A DNA stretch of 64,000 nt from the NCBI GenBank assembly GCA_937927415.1, contig CALBDS010000053.1, positions 197,108-261,107 of the forward strand, written 5' to 3'. Below, one piece after another: positions 46,241 to 54,532 of this stretch. This stretch comes from an uncultured Rhodospirillaceae bacterium (GTDB lineage Bacteria > Pseudomonadota > Alphaproteobacteria > Azospirillales > Azospirillaceae). Position 1 is the stretch's first letter. Each line of letters begins with the position of its first letter. The position numbers and the translations under genes are program-made. Below the pieces are notes generated by a model. It did no database searches. It saw only the letters and a program-made list of their open reading frames with translations, and was not told the origin of the DNA.

Positions 46241-47755
46241 TCAGTTCCGCGAGGCTTCCGCCCGCACGGCCTCTTCCGCCGCCCGGATCAGCGCCTGCGC
46301 CTTATTGACGGTTTCCTGATACTCAGCTTCGGGATCGCTGTCGGCGACGACACCGCCACCGGCCTGCACCACCATGGTGCCGTCCTTGATCACCGCGGTC
46401 CGCAACGCGATGCAGGTGTCCATCGCCCCCGACGCGCCGAAATAGCCGATGCACCCGGCGTAGATGCCGCGGCGGGCCTTTTCCAACTCGTCGATGATTT
46501 CCATCGCCCGCACCTTGGGCGCGCCCGACACGGTGCCGGCGGGGAAGCCGGCGGCCAGCGCGTCCAGCGTGTCGTGGGCGGGGTCAAGCTCGCCTTCCAC
46601 GTTGGAGACGATGTGCATGACGTGGCTGTAGAACTCCACGACCATCTTGTGGGTCACGCGCACGGTGCCCACCTTCGCCACCCGGCCCACGTCGTTGCGG
46701 CCCAGATCCAGCAGCATCAGGTGCTCGGCCAGCTCCTTGGGATCGGCCAGCAGATCGTCCACCATCGCCTGATCCTCCTCCGGCGTGGCGCCGCGTTTGC
46801 GGGTGCCGGCGATGGGGCGGATGGTGATCTTGCCGTCGCGCACCCGCACCAGGATTTCCGGCGAGGAGCCGACGATGGACAGTTCGCCGAAATCCAGATG
46901 GAACAGGAACGGCGACGGGTTCAACCGGCGCAGCGCCCGATAGAGCGCCAGCGGCGACAGGCGGAAGGGAATCCGGATGCGCTGGGACGGCACCACCTGG
47001 AAGATATCGCCGGCGCGGATGTACTCCTTCGCCCGCTCCACGATGGCGTGATATTCCTCCCGCGAGGTGTTGGAGGTCTGGGGCAGGGGCAGGGTGCCGT
47101 CCACCCGCGGTTCCCGGCGCAAGGGGAGCGGACGGCCCAGATCGGCCACCGCATCGGCCAGCCGTTCCGACGCGCGGGCGTACGCCGCGGCGGCGTCCAC
47201 CCCGGCTTCGGGCCACACCGGCGTGACCAGCGTCACCGAGTCGGTCTGGGAATCCAGGATGGCGACGATGGACGGGCGGGTCAGGATGGCGTCGGGAACG
47301 CCCAATTCATCGGGGTTGTCGTCGGGCAGCCGTTCCATCAGCCGCACCATGTCGTACCCCAGATAGCCGAACAGGCCGGCGGCCATGGGCGGCAACTCGG
47401 CGGGCAGATCGATGCGGCTTTCCGCCATCAGCGCCCGCAGGGAAGCCAGCGGCGGCAGGCTGCACGGCTCGTACCCGTCGGCGTCGTAGAGCGCGCGGCG
47501 GTTCACCTCCACGCTGGTGCGGCGGCAGCGCCAGACCAGATCGGGCTTGAAGCCGATGATGGAATAGCGGTCGCGGCGGGCACCGGCCCCACGCTCCGCC
47601 GATTCCAGCAGAAAGCCGAACGGACGCCCGTCGGCCAGCTTCAGGTAAGCCGACACCGGCGTTTCCAGATCGCTGACCTGCGTGGTCCACACCACTTGCG
47701 GACGGCCTTCGGCATAGGCGGCGTCGAAAGCGGAAAAATCGGGCAGAACCTTCAC
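46241..47755 (-). CDS. trpE: Anthranilate synthase component I
   Basis: TrpE makes anthranilate from chorismate with ammonia supplied by TrpG. The 504-residue protein has the tryptophan-binding motif LLES (in GFLLESAERG, about residue 50), and catalytic blocks VGSSPEILVRV, PIAGTRKRGATPEE, LLDLGRNDVGRV and GFPAGTVSGAPKVRAMEI. Feedback inhibition by tryptophan is therefore expected. It is 50 bp downstream of ppiD on the same strand; trpGDC are not in the window. Confidence 0.97.
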   Translation of the reverse strand: MKVLPDFSAFDAAYAEGRPQVVWTTQVSDLETPVSAYLKLADGRPFGFLLESAERGAGARRDRYSIIGFKPDLVWRCRRTSVEVNRRALYDADGYEPCSLPPLASLRALMAESRIDLPAELPPMAAGLFGYLGYDMVRLMERLPDDNPDELGVPDAILTRPSIVAILDSQTDSVTLVTPVWPEAGVDAAAAYARASERLADAVADLGRPLPLRREPRVDGTLPLPQTSNTSREEYHAIVERAKEYIRAGDIFQVVPSQRIRIPFRLSPLALYRALRRLNPSPFLFHLDFGELSIVGSSPEILVRVRDGKITIRPIAGTRKRGATPEEDQAMVDDLLADPKELAEHLMLLDLGRNDVGRVAKVGTVRVTHKMVVEFYSHVMHIVSNVEGELDPAHDTLDALAAGFPAGTVSGAPKVRAMEIIDELEKARRGIYAGCIGYFGASGAMDTCIALRTAVIKDGTMVVQAGGGVVADSDPEAEYQETVNKAQALIRAAEEAVRAEASRN

Positions 47756-47805
47756 GGGACGAACTCCGGCCGGATGCGGCGGTGGGGTGGTTGGGACGGG
47801 GTGGA

Positions 47806-49674
47806 TCAGGGGGCCGCGAACATCTGGGCGATGCGCTGCCGCTCGACGGTCACGGGGTAACGCTGGCGCAGGGCTTCGGCGAACTGGGTGGCCAGATCGT
47901 TTTCGATGCCGCGGCTGACCTGGGTCGCCAGGGTGGCGGTGTCGGCCCCCGGTGCGGCGGGATCGGCGGGGATCACCTCCTTCAGCCGGGCGATCACCTG
48001 GGCGGTGGCCGTGGCGCCGGTGACGATTTCGCCGGGGTTGGCGGCGAACAGCTTGCCCACCATCTCGGCGGGCAAGCCTTCCACGCTGGTGGTGTCGCGG
48101 GTGAAGGGGGCGGTCAGGGCGATGCTGCCGCCCGCGGCCTGGGCCAGTTCCCCCGCATCGCCGCCGGTCTTCAGCTTTTCCGCCAGGGCCTGGGCGGCCT
48201 CGGCGGTCCTCTTCGCCTGCTGCGCGGCGGTCCAGGCGGCCACCACGTCGGCGCGCACGCTGTCCAGCGGACGCGGGGCGGCGGGGGTGACGCCGGCGAC
48301 GTGGACGACGATGAAGGCGCCTTCCTTGGTTTCGATCACGCCGCTGGTCTTGCCGGCCTCCAGGGAGAAGGCGGTGCGGGCGACCTCGGCGACGGCGGGC
48401 ACGCCGGTGATGGCGGCACCGTCCGGGGTCTTGCCGTCGGCGGTGATGGCGGGGATGGTGACCAGGGCGACACCCTGGCCCCGGGCCACCTCGTCCAGCG
48501 AGGCACCGCTGGCGAGCGCGTCATCCACCTGCGTCTCGATCTTGTAGAGCCGATCGGCGCCCTTTTCCCGGCGGATGTCGGCGATCAGGCGGGCGCGCAC
48601 CTCGTCCAGGGATTTGGCGGCACCGGGCACGATGTCGGCGACCTGCAGAACGTACCAGCCGAAGGCGGTCTTGACCGGCGCGCTGGCCTTGCCCTTGCCC
48701 AGGGCGAAAGCGGCGTCGCCCAGGTCCAGCACCTCCGCCTTGGTCACGTTGTCGAGGGAGCGGACCTCTTCCCCCGCGGCCTTGGCGGCGTCGTCGAGGG
48801 CGGTGGCGGCGGCGGAGTCGGCAATCTGCTTGGCCTTGGCCTCGTCATCCACCAGCACGAAGCGGATGGTGCGGCGCTCCGGCGTGCCGAATTCGCCCGA
48901 CCGCTCGTCATAGGCGGCGCGGATCTCGGCGTCGGTCACCTCCACATCGCGGCCCGCCGCCTCGATGGTCAGGGGCAGGACGGACACGGCGCGGAATTCC
49001 GGGGCGGTGTAGCGGTCGATGTTGGCGTCGTAATAGGCCTTCACCGCCGCATCGTCGGGCGTGCCGACGTCGCCAGTGTTGGGCAGGGTGACCACCTCGG
49101 CCACCCGCTTTTCCTCCTGATGGCGGAACAGGGCGTCCACCAGCGGCTTGGGCGCCGTGGCCCCGGCCACCACCGCCCCGGCCACCAGACTGCGGCCGAT
49201 TTCCTGGCGCAGGACGGCGATGTAGCCGTCTTCGGTCAGGTTGTTGTTGCGCAGCACGGCGCGGAAACGGTTGGCGTCGAACTGGCCGGCGTCGTTGCGG
49301 AAGGCCGGTTCGTCGGCGATGCGCTGGCGCACGGTGTCCACCCCGACGCTGAGGCCGGCGTCCTTGGCGGCCAGATCGTACAGGGTGCGCTGGACCAGCA
49401 CGTTCACCGCCTGATCCACCAGACCCAACTGGCGGGCCTGTTCGGCGGTCAGGTTGCCGCCGAACAGCGGGCGCAGCCGTTCCATCTGGCGGCGGAATTC
49501 CTGGTCCAGTTCGGTGCGGCCGATCTCGACCGGCCCGACCGTCACCACGGTGGAGGACTGGCCGCGGCCGCGGATCACGTCGCCGATCCCCCAGACGCCG
49601 AAGCTGAGGATGAGAAAGACGAACAGGATCTTGACGATCCACGAGCCGGCGTAGGTACGGATGAACTGGAGCAT
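47806..49674 (-). CDS. Peptidyl-prolyl cis-trans isomerase PpiD-like, SurA N-terminal
   Basis: A 622-residue inner-membrane-anchored periplasmic foldase. The single membrane helix is at about 12-34 (SWIVKILFVFLILSFGVWGI). A SurA_N-type chaperone domain follows, then a parvulin-like domain around 235-350 (FGWYVLQVADIVPGA) and a long C-terminal chaperone region. PpiD-type proteins assist newly exported proteins at SecYEG. The order with trpE downstream and tpiA divergent is common in this bacterial group. The ATG at 49674 places the membrane helix normally. Confidence 0.92.
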   Translation of the reverse strand: MLQFIRTYAGSWIVKILFVFLILSFGVWGIGDVIRGRGQSSTVVTVGPVEIGRTELDQEFRRQMERLRPLFGGNLTAEQARQLGLVDQAVNVLVQRTLYDLAAKDAGLSVGVDTVRQRIADEPAFRNDAGQFDANRFRAVLRNNNLTEDGYIAVLRQEIGRSLVAGAVVAGATAPKPLVDALFRHQEEKRVAEVVTLPNTGDVGTPDDAAVKAYYDANIDRYTAPEFRAVSVLPLTIEAAGRDVEVTDAEIRAAYDERSGEFGTPERRTIRFVLVDDEAKAKQIADSAAATALDDAAKAAGEEVRSLDNVTKAEVLDLGDAAFALGKGKASAPVKTAFGWYVLQVADIVPGAAKSLDEVRARLIADIRREKGADRLYKIETQVDDALASGASLDEVARGQGVALVTIPAITADGKTPDGAAITGVPAVAEVARTAFSLEAGKTSGVIETKEGAFIVVHVAGVTPAAPRPLDSVRADVVAAWTAAQQAKRTAEAAQALAEKLKTGGDAGELAQAAGGSIALTAPFTRDTTSVEGLPAEMVGKLFAANPGEIVTGATATAQVIARLKEVIPADPAAPGADTATLATQVSRGIENDLATQFAEALRQRYPVTVERQRIAQMFAAP

Positions 49675-49895
49675 GGTGTCCGGTCAGGCAAGGAAAAGGG
49701 CCGCGCCGATGGCTGGCGGTCGGGCGGCATCATAAAAGCGTGGTCCGGGGGCGGCAACCGTCCGTTTGTCCATGGGGGCGCGTGATCGCGGTCCGCACGG
49801 GTGGAAATTGCCGGGGCGGGCTGTTACACACAAGCGCCATGGGGGCGGCAACGTCCCCACGGGTTTCACCGCCATTCGGGGAGGATACGAAAACC

Positions 49896-50651
49896 ATGGC
49901 CGAACGCCGCAAGCTGATCGCCGGCAATTGGAAGATGAACGGGCTGAAGGCCGACGGGCTGGAACTGGCCTCCGATCTGGCCGGGCGGCTGAAGGGCGCC
50001 GGTGCCGTCGCCTTCGACATGCTGGTGTGCCCGCCGTTCCCGCTGCTGTTCCCGGTGGGCGAAGCCATCGCCGATTCCCCCCTGGCGCTGGGCGGCCAGG
50101 ATTGCGCGGCCAAGCTCAGCGGTGCTCACACCGGCGACATCAGCCCGCAGATGCTCAAGGATGCCGGCTGCGGCTTCGTCATCCTCGGTCATTCGGAACG
50201 GCGCCAGGACCACGGCGAAACCGATGCCGTGGTGAAGGCCAAGGCGGAAGCCGCCATCGGCCAGGGGCTGGTCGCCATCGTCTGCGTCGGTGAAACCGAA
50301 GCCCAGCGCGAAGCCGGGCAGGCGGACGCGGTGGTGGGCGCCCAGGTGGCGGGGTCGCTGCCCGCCGGGGCCAACGCCGCCACGGTGGTGATCGCGTACG
50401 AACCCGTGTGGGCCATCGGCACCGGCAAGACCGCCACCCCGGCGGACGTGGCGGCGATGCACGGCTTCATCCGTGCGGAGCTGGCGAAGGTGCTGGGCGA
50501 TGCGGACAAGGTGCGCATCCTCTACGGCGGTTCGGTGAAGCCCGGCAATGCGGCGGAACTGATGGCGACGGCGGACGTGGACGGGGCGCTGGTCGGCGGC
50601 GCCTCGCTCAAGGCGGATGATTTCTGGGCCATCGGCACCAGTTGCCGCTAG
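49896..50651 (+). CDS. tpiA: Triose-phosphate isomerase
   Basis: Interconverts dihydroxyacetone phosphate and glyceraldehyde-3-phosphate in glycolysis. The 251-residue protein shows the substrate lysine in AGNWKMNG, catalytic His in ILGHSERR, catalytic Glu in AYEPVWAIGTGKTAT and the phosphate loop YGGSVKPGNA. The start follows GGGGAGG and is the only ATG giving a normal N terminus. It is the first of a tpiA-secG-pyrG-kdsA series. Confidence 0.98.
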   Translation: MAERRKLIAGNWKMNGLKADGLELASDLAGRLKGAGAVAFDMLVCPPFPLLFPVGEAIADSPLALGGQDCAAKLSGAHTGDISPQMLKDAGCGFVILGHSERRQDHGETDAVVKAKAEAAIGQGLVAIVCVGETEAQREAGQADAVVGAQVAGSLPAGANAATVVIAYEPVWAIGTGKTATPADVAAMHGFIRAELAKVLGDADKVRILYGGSVKPGNAAELMATADVDGALVGGASLKADDFWAIGTSCR

Positions 50652-50792
50652 CATCCGCGTGAGACGCGCTTTATAACATGGCGGCTCAAGCGCGCCGGGG
50701 CCGTGACGGTCCCCGGCGCGCTCTCGGTTTTGAGGGCCGGTTTCGATTCTTTACGGTGGCCGTCTCCGGCCTTGAGGGAAGGGTACAGGTCT

Positions 50793-51122
50793 ATGCACGC
50801 GGTGGTTCTCGTCATTCACCTGCTGATCGCGCTGGCCTTGGTCGGCGTCATCCTGATCCAGAAATCGGAAGGCGGCGGTCTTGGCATCGGCGGCGGCACC
50901 ATGGGCGGCATGATGTCGGCCCGCGGCACGGCGAACCTGCTGACCCGCACCACCGCCATCCTGGCGGCGTGCTTCATGGTGACCAGCGTCACGCTGGCGA
51001 TCATGGCGGGCAACACCGGGGCGGCGCGCCCGTCGTCGATCATCGACACCATTCCCGCCCAGCCGGCCCAGCCGTCGGCCCCCGCCACCCCGGCCCAGCC
51101 GGCGCCCCCCGTCGCCCAGTAA
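50793..51122 (+). CDS. secG: Preprotein translocase subunit SecG
   Basis: SecG is the small accessory subunit of SecYEG. The 109-residue protein has two membrane helices (about 3-22 and 50-70) joined by the conserved KSEGGGLGIGGG loop, then a Pro/Ala-rich tail. Its place between tpiA and pyrG is typical for alphaproteobacteria. The ATG at 50793 gives a normal first helix. A terminator follows. Confidence 0.95.
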   Translation: MHAVVLVIHLLIALALVGVILIQKSEGGGLGIGGGTMGGMMSARGTANLLTRTTAILAACFMVTSVTLAIMAGNTGAARPSSIIDTIPAQPAQPSAPATPAQPAPPVAQ

Positions 51123-51181
51123 CGGGGCATCCGCCCGCCAGGGGCGGGCCGTCCGGTCGGCAGCACCGGCAAAAAAAACAC

Positions 51182-51216
51182 AAGAGGCGGCCGTTCCGAA
51201 GCCGCCTCTTTCCTTT
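51182..51216 (+). terminator. Terminator after secG
   Basis: AAGAGGCGGC and GCCGCCTCTT form a perfect 10-bp stem followed by TCCTTTT, about 60 bp after the stop codon. Confidence 0.9.
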
Positions 51217-51327
51217 TAATGGGGCCTGAACCCGTTTCAGCACCCCATATGCGGATTTCGGGATCGGTTCCGGCGCACGCGGGTGCGGCCGGGGTCTTCG
51301 GACGGAACATAGGGTCTTCGGACGAAC

Positions 51328-52959
51328 ATGACGCGGTACATCTTCATCACCGGAGGCGTCGTCTCCTCGCTCGGCAAGGGTCTGGCTTCGGCGGCGCTGG
51401 GGGCGTGCCTGCAGGCGCGCGGCTACAAGGTCCGCCTGCGCAAGCTCGACCCCTATCTGAACGTCGATCCGGGGACCATGAGTCCCTATCAGCACGGCGA
51501 GGTGTACGTCACCGACGACGGGGCGGAAACCGACCTCGACCTCGGCCATTACGAACGTTTCACCGGCGTCGCCGCCCGGCGCAGCGACAATGTGACCACG
51601 GGCCGAATCTATTCCACCGTCATCGCCAAGGAACGCCGCGGCGACTATCTGGGCGGAACGGTGCAGGTGATCCCGCACGTCACCGACCAGATCAAGGACT
51701 TCATCCGCGCCGACGTGACGGACGAGGACTTCATCCTGTGCGAGATCGGCGGCACGGTGGGCGACATCGAATCGCTCCCCTTCCTGGAAGCCATCCGCCA
51801 GTTCGGCAACGAGGTGGGGCCGGAGCGGGCGCTGTTCGTCCATCTGACGCTGCTGCCCTACATCCCGTCCGCGGGCGAGCTGAAGACCAAGCCGACGCAG
51901 CATTCGGTCAAGGAACTGCTGTCGGTGGGGATTCAGGCCAACATCCTGCTGTGCCGCGCCGACCGCCCGATCCCGGAGAACGAGCGGCGCAAGATCGCGC
52001 TGTTCTGCAACATCCGTCCCGAACGGGTGATCGCGGCGCTGGACGTGGACAGCATCTATCAGGTGCCGATCAGCTACCATGAAGAGGGTTTCGATACCCA
52101 GGTGCTGAGCTATTTCGGCCTGCCCACCGACAAGGAACCCGACCTGTCGCGCTGGCAGACCATCGTCAACCGCATCCGCAAGCCCCAGGGCGAGGTCACC
52201 ATTGCGGTGGTCGGCAAGTACATCAGCCTGCTCGACAGCTACAAATCGCTGGCCGAGGCGTTGACCCACGGCGGCATTGCCAACAATGTGCGGGTGCGGC
52301 TGGACTGGATCGATTCGGAGATCTTCGAGGACGACGCCAGCGCCGTGCAGCGGCTGGAGCACGTCAACGGCATCCTGGTCCCCGGCGGTTTCGGTTCGCG
52401 CGGGACGGAAGGCAAGATCCTGGCCGCCAAGTTCGCGCGCGAACGCAAGATCCCCTATTTCGGCATCTGCTTCGGCATGCAGATGGCGGTGATCGAGGCG
52501 GCGCGCAACATGGCCGGCATCGTGGACGCCGGCTCCACGGAACTCGGCCGTCCGGGCAACCCGGTGGTCGGTCTGATGACCGAATGGGTGCGCGGCAACA
52601 ACCTGGAAACCCGCAATCAGGCGGGCGATCTGGGCGGCACCATGCGGCTGGGCGCCTATCCCGCCCGTCTGCTGGACGGCTCCAAGGTGGCCGAGATCTA
52701 CGGCACCACCGAGATTTCCGAGCGCCACCGCCACCGCTACGAAGTGAACGTGTACTATAAGGAGCGTCTGGAGTCGGTGGGGATGCTGTTCTCCGGCCTG
52801 TCGCCCGACGGGGAACTGCCGGAAATCGTCGAAATCCCGACGCACCCGTGGTTCATCGGCGTGCAGTTCCACCCGGAACTGAAGTCCAAGCCGTTCGACC
52901 CGCATCCGCTGTTCACCTCCTTCATCCGCGCGGCCATGGACCAGAGCCGTCTGGTCTAA
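51328..52959 (+). CDS. pyrG: CTP synthase
   Basis: Aminates UTP to CTP with glutamine and ATP. The 543-residue protein has an N-terminal synthetase domain (FITGGVVSSLGKGLASAALG) and a C-terminal class I glutaminase with the nucleophile Cys in GICFGMQMAV and the His/Glu pair in GVQFHPEL. Family length and motif order are normal. It stands between secG and kdsA; the terminators on both sides suggest its own promoter. Confidence 0.98.
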   Translation: MTRYIFITGGVVSSLGKGLASAALGACLQARGYKVRLRKLDPYLNVDPGTMSPYQHGEVYVTDDGAETDLDLGHYERFTGVAARRSDNVTTGRIYSTVIAKERRGDYLGGTVQVIPHVTDQIKDFIRADVTDEDFILCEIGGTVGDIESLPFLEAIRQFGNEVGPERALFVHLTLLPYIPSAGELKTKPTQHSVKELLSVGIQANILLCRADRPIPENERRKIALFCNIRPERVIAALDVDSIYQVPISYHEEGFDTQVLSYFGLPTDKEPDLSRWQTIVNRIRKPQGEVTIAVVGKYISLLDSYKSLAEALTHGGIANNVRVRLDWIDSEIFEDDASAVQRLEHVNGILVPGGFGSRGTEGKILAAKFARERKIPYFGICFGMQMAVIEAARNMAGIVDAGSTELGRPGNPVVGLMTEWVRGNNLETRNQAGDLGGTMRLGAYPARLLDGSKVAEIYGTTEISERHRHRYEVNVYYKERLESVGMLFSGLSPDGELPEIVEIPTHPWFIGVQFHPELKSKPFDPHPLFTSFIRAAMDQSRLV

Positions 52960-52965
52960 AATGAC

Positions 52966-53023
52966 GGGATGCAAGGGCCGAAGGCCCTTAAATTCAAAGG
53001 GATGCAAGGGCCTTCGGCCCTTG
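52966..53023. repeat. Two copies of a GGGATGCAAGGGCC palindromic repeat
   Basis: GGGATGCAAGGGCC occurs at 52966-52979 and 52999-53012, and each copy continues into a hairpin (AAGGGCC-GAA-GGCCCTT and AAGGGCC-TTC-GGCCCTT). The same opening sequence lies next to the element at 46183. Confidence 0.8.
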
Positions 53024-53034
53024 CCGGGTGAGTG

Positions 53035-53069
53035 CTGAGAGGGCGGCGCCCTCTCAGCTTTTCTCTTTT
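53035..53069 (+). terminator. Terminator between pyrG and kdsA
   Basis: CTGAGAGGGC and GCCCTCTCAG form a perfect 10-bp stem with a 3-base loop, followed by a pyrimidine run CTTTTCTCTTTTC. It ends only about 15 bp before the kdsA start. Confidence 0.8.
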
Positions 53070-53084
53070 CAGGAGCGTTCCTCC

Positions 53085-53909
53085 ATGCCCCACGCCGTCC
53101 AGATCGGTTCCCTGACCGTAGCCAACGACCGCCCGTTCGTCCTGCTGGCCGGGCCTTGCGCGATGGAGAGCCGCGACCACGCGATGGAGATGGCCGCGGC
53201 CCTGCATGAGATGTGCGGCGCGCTGGGCATCGGCCTGATCTACAAATCCTCGTTCGACAAGGCTAACCGCACGTCTATTTCCTCGGCCCGCGGCATCGGG
53301 CTGGACAAGGCGCTGTCGGTGTTTGCCGAGGTGAAGGACCGTTTCGGCTGCCCGGTGGTGACCGACGTTCACGAACCGGCCCAGTGCGCGGCGGTGGCGG
53401 AGGTGGTGGACGTGCTCCAGATCCCCGCCTTCCTGTGCCGTCAGACGGATCTGCTGGTGGCCGCCGCCCGGACCGGCTGTGCGGTGAATGTGAAGAAGGG
53501 CCAGTTCCTGGCCCCGTGGGACATGAAACAGGTGCTGGCCAAGCTGCTGGCGGCGGGCAACGACCGGGTGATGCTGTGCGAGCGCGGCGTCAGCTTCGGT
53601 TACAACACGCTGGTGTCGGACATGCGCTCGCTGCCGATCATGGCGGAGACGGGGCATCCGGTGGTCTATGACGCCACCCATTCGGTGCAGCAGCCGGGCG
53701 GGCAGGGCGCCACGTCGGGCGGGCAGCGGGAATTCGTGCCGGTGCTGGCGCGGGCAGCGGTGGCCGTGGGCGTGGCGGCGGTGTTCATGGAAACCCACCA
53801 GAACCCCGACGCCGCCCCGTCGGACGGCCCCAACATGATCCCGGTGAAGGAAATGCCGGCGCTGCTGGCGAAGCTCCAGGCCTTCGACCGGCTGGCGAAG
53901 GGGCTGTAA
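53085..53909 (+). CDS. kdsA: 3-deoxy-8-phosphooctulonate synthase
   Basis: Condenses arabinose-5-phosphate with phosphoenolpyruvate to KDO-8-phosphate for lipopolysaccharide. The 274-residue protein contains FVLLAGPCAMESRD, YKSSFDKANRTS, QIPAFLCRQTDLL and VYDATHSVQQPGGQG, the normal KdsA motifs. The start at 53085 follows AGGAGCG. In many relatives eno comes next; here a different, minus-strand gene follows. Confidence 0.98.
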   Translation: MPHAVQIGSLTVANDRPFVLLAGPCAMESRDHAMEMAAALHEMCGALGIGLIYKSSFDKANRTSISSARGIGLDKALSVFAEVKDRFGCPVVTDVHEPAQCAAVAEVVDVLQIPAFLCRQTDLLVAAARTGCAVNVKKGQFLAPWDMKQVLAKLLAAGNDRVMLCERGVSFGYNTLVSDMRSLPIMAETGHPVVYDATHSVQQPGGQGATSGGQREFVPVLARAAVAVGVAAVFMETHQNPDAAPSDGPNMIPVKEMPALLAKLQAFDRLAKGL

Positions 53910-53963
53910 GCTCTTGGTCGAACCGCCGTCCTCTTCCCCGCGAAGGGAAGGGGGCTGGCGGGC

Positions 53964-54506
53964 TTACGCCGGCTGTTCCTTTTCGGCCCCGTCTTCGGCC
54001 TTCTCGCCCTCGTCCCCGCCTTCGAAGGCGTCGCCGGCGACCTCCGGTCCCCATTGCTGGACCAGTTCCGACTTTCGCATGCGGAGTTCTTCCACCCGCT
54101 TTTCGGCGCTGCGGATCTCGGCGTTCGCCACAGCCGGCGGGATGCCGTAGTAAAAGGCCCAGCCGATGGCAGCGGCCCCGTACATCACCAGCCACGTGAT
54201 CGGGTTGGTCAGCATCTTCATGGCGATGCCCATGGTGTGGCCCTGGATCCACAGCATGATGGCAAAGGGCATGCAGCCGCAGAAGTTCAGCCCGCCGACG
54301 ATGATCGGTGCCGGTTTTTCCGGGTCGCGGTCGATCATATAGGCGACCATGGTCGGGATCATCCCGACGCTGAAGATCATGGTGGTGGGCAGGACGACCA
54401 GTGCTGCCGGCAACAGCAGCAGCAGGAAGGTCAGCATCCGGCTGTGGCCCTTTTTCTTCTTCTTCCCCGCCTTTTTGTCCTTATCCTTGTTTTTGGGCTT
54501 TGCCAT
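53964..54506 (-). CDS. Conserved membrane protein of unknown function
   Basis: No family was recognised. The 180-residue protein has a strongly basic N terminus (KPKNKDKDKKAGKKKKKG), about three to four membrane helices (24-56, 65-88, 100-125), a Cys-containing loop (NFCGCMP) and a C-terminal helical segment (EIRSAEKRVEELRMRKSEL) ending in an acidic tail. It follows the pseudokinase gene by 26 bp on the same strand and is probably coexpressed with it, so it may be its membrane partner. Confidence 0.8.
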   Translation of the reverse strand: MAKPKNKDKDKKAGKKKKKGHSRMLTFLLLLLPAALVVLPTTMIFSVGMIPTMVAYMIDRDPEKPAPIIVGGLNFCGCMPFAIMLWIQGHTMGIAMKMLTNPITWLVMYGAAAIGWAFYYGIPPAVANAEIRSAEKRVEELRMRKSELVQQWGPEVAGDAFEGGDEGEKAEDGAEKEQPA

Positions 54507-54532
54507 GGCGGTGCGTCTCGTCCGGCGGCGGG

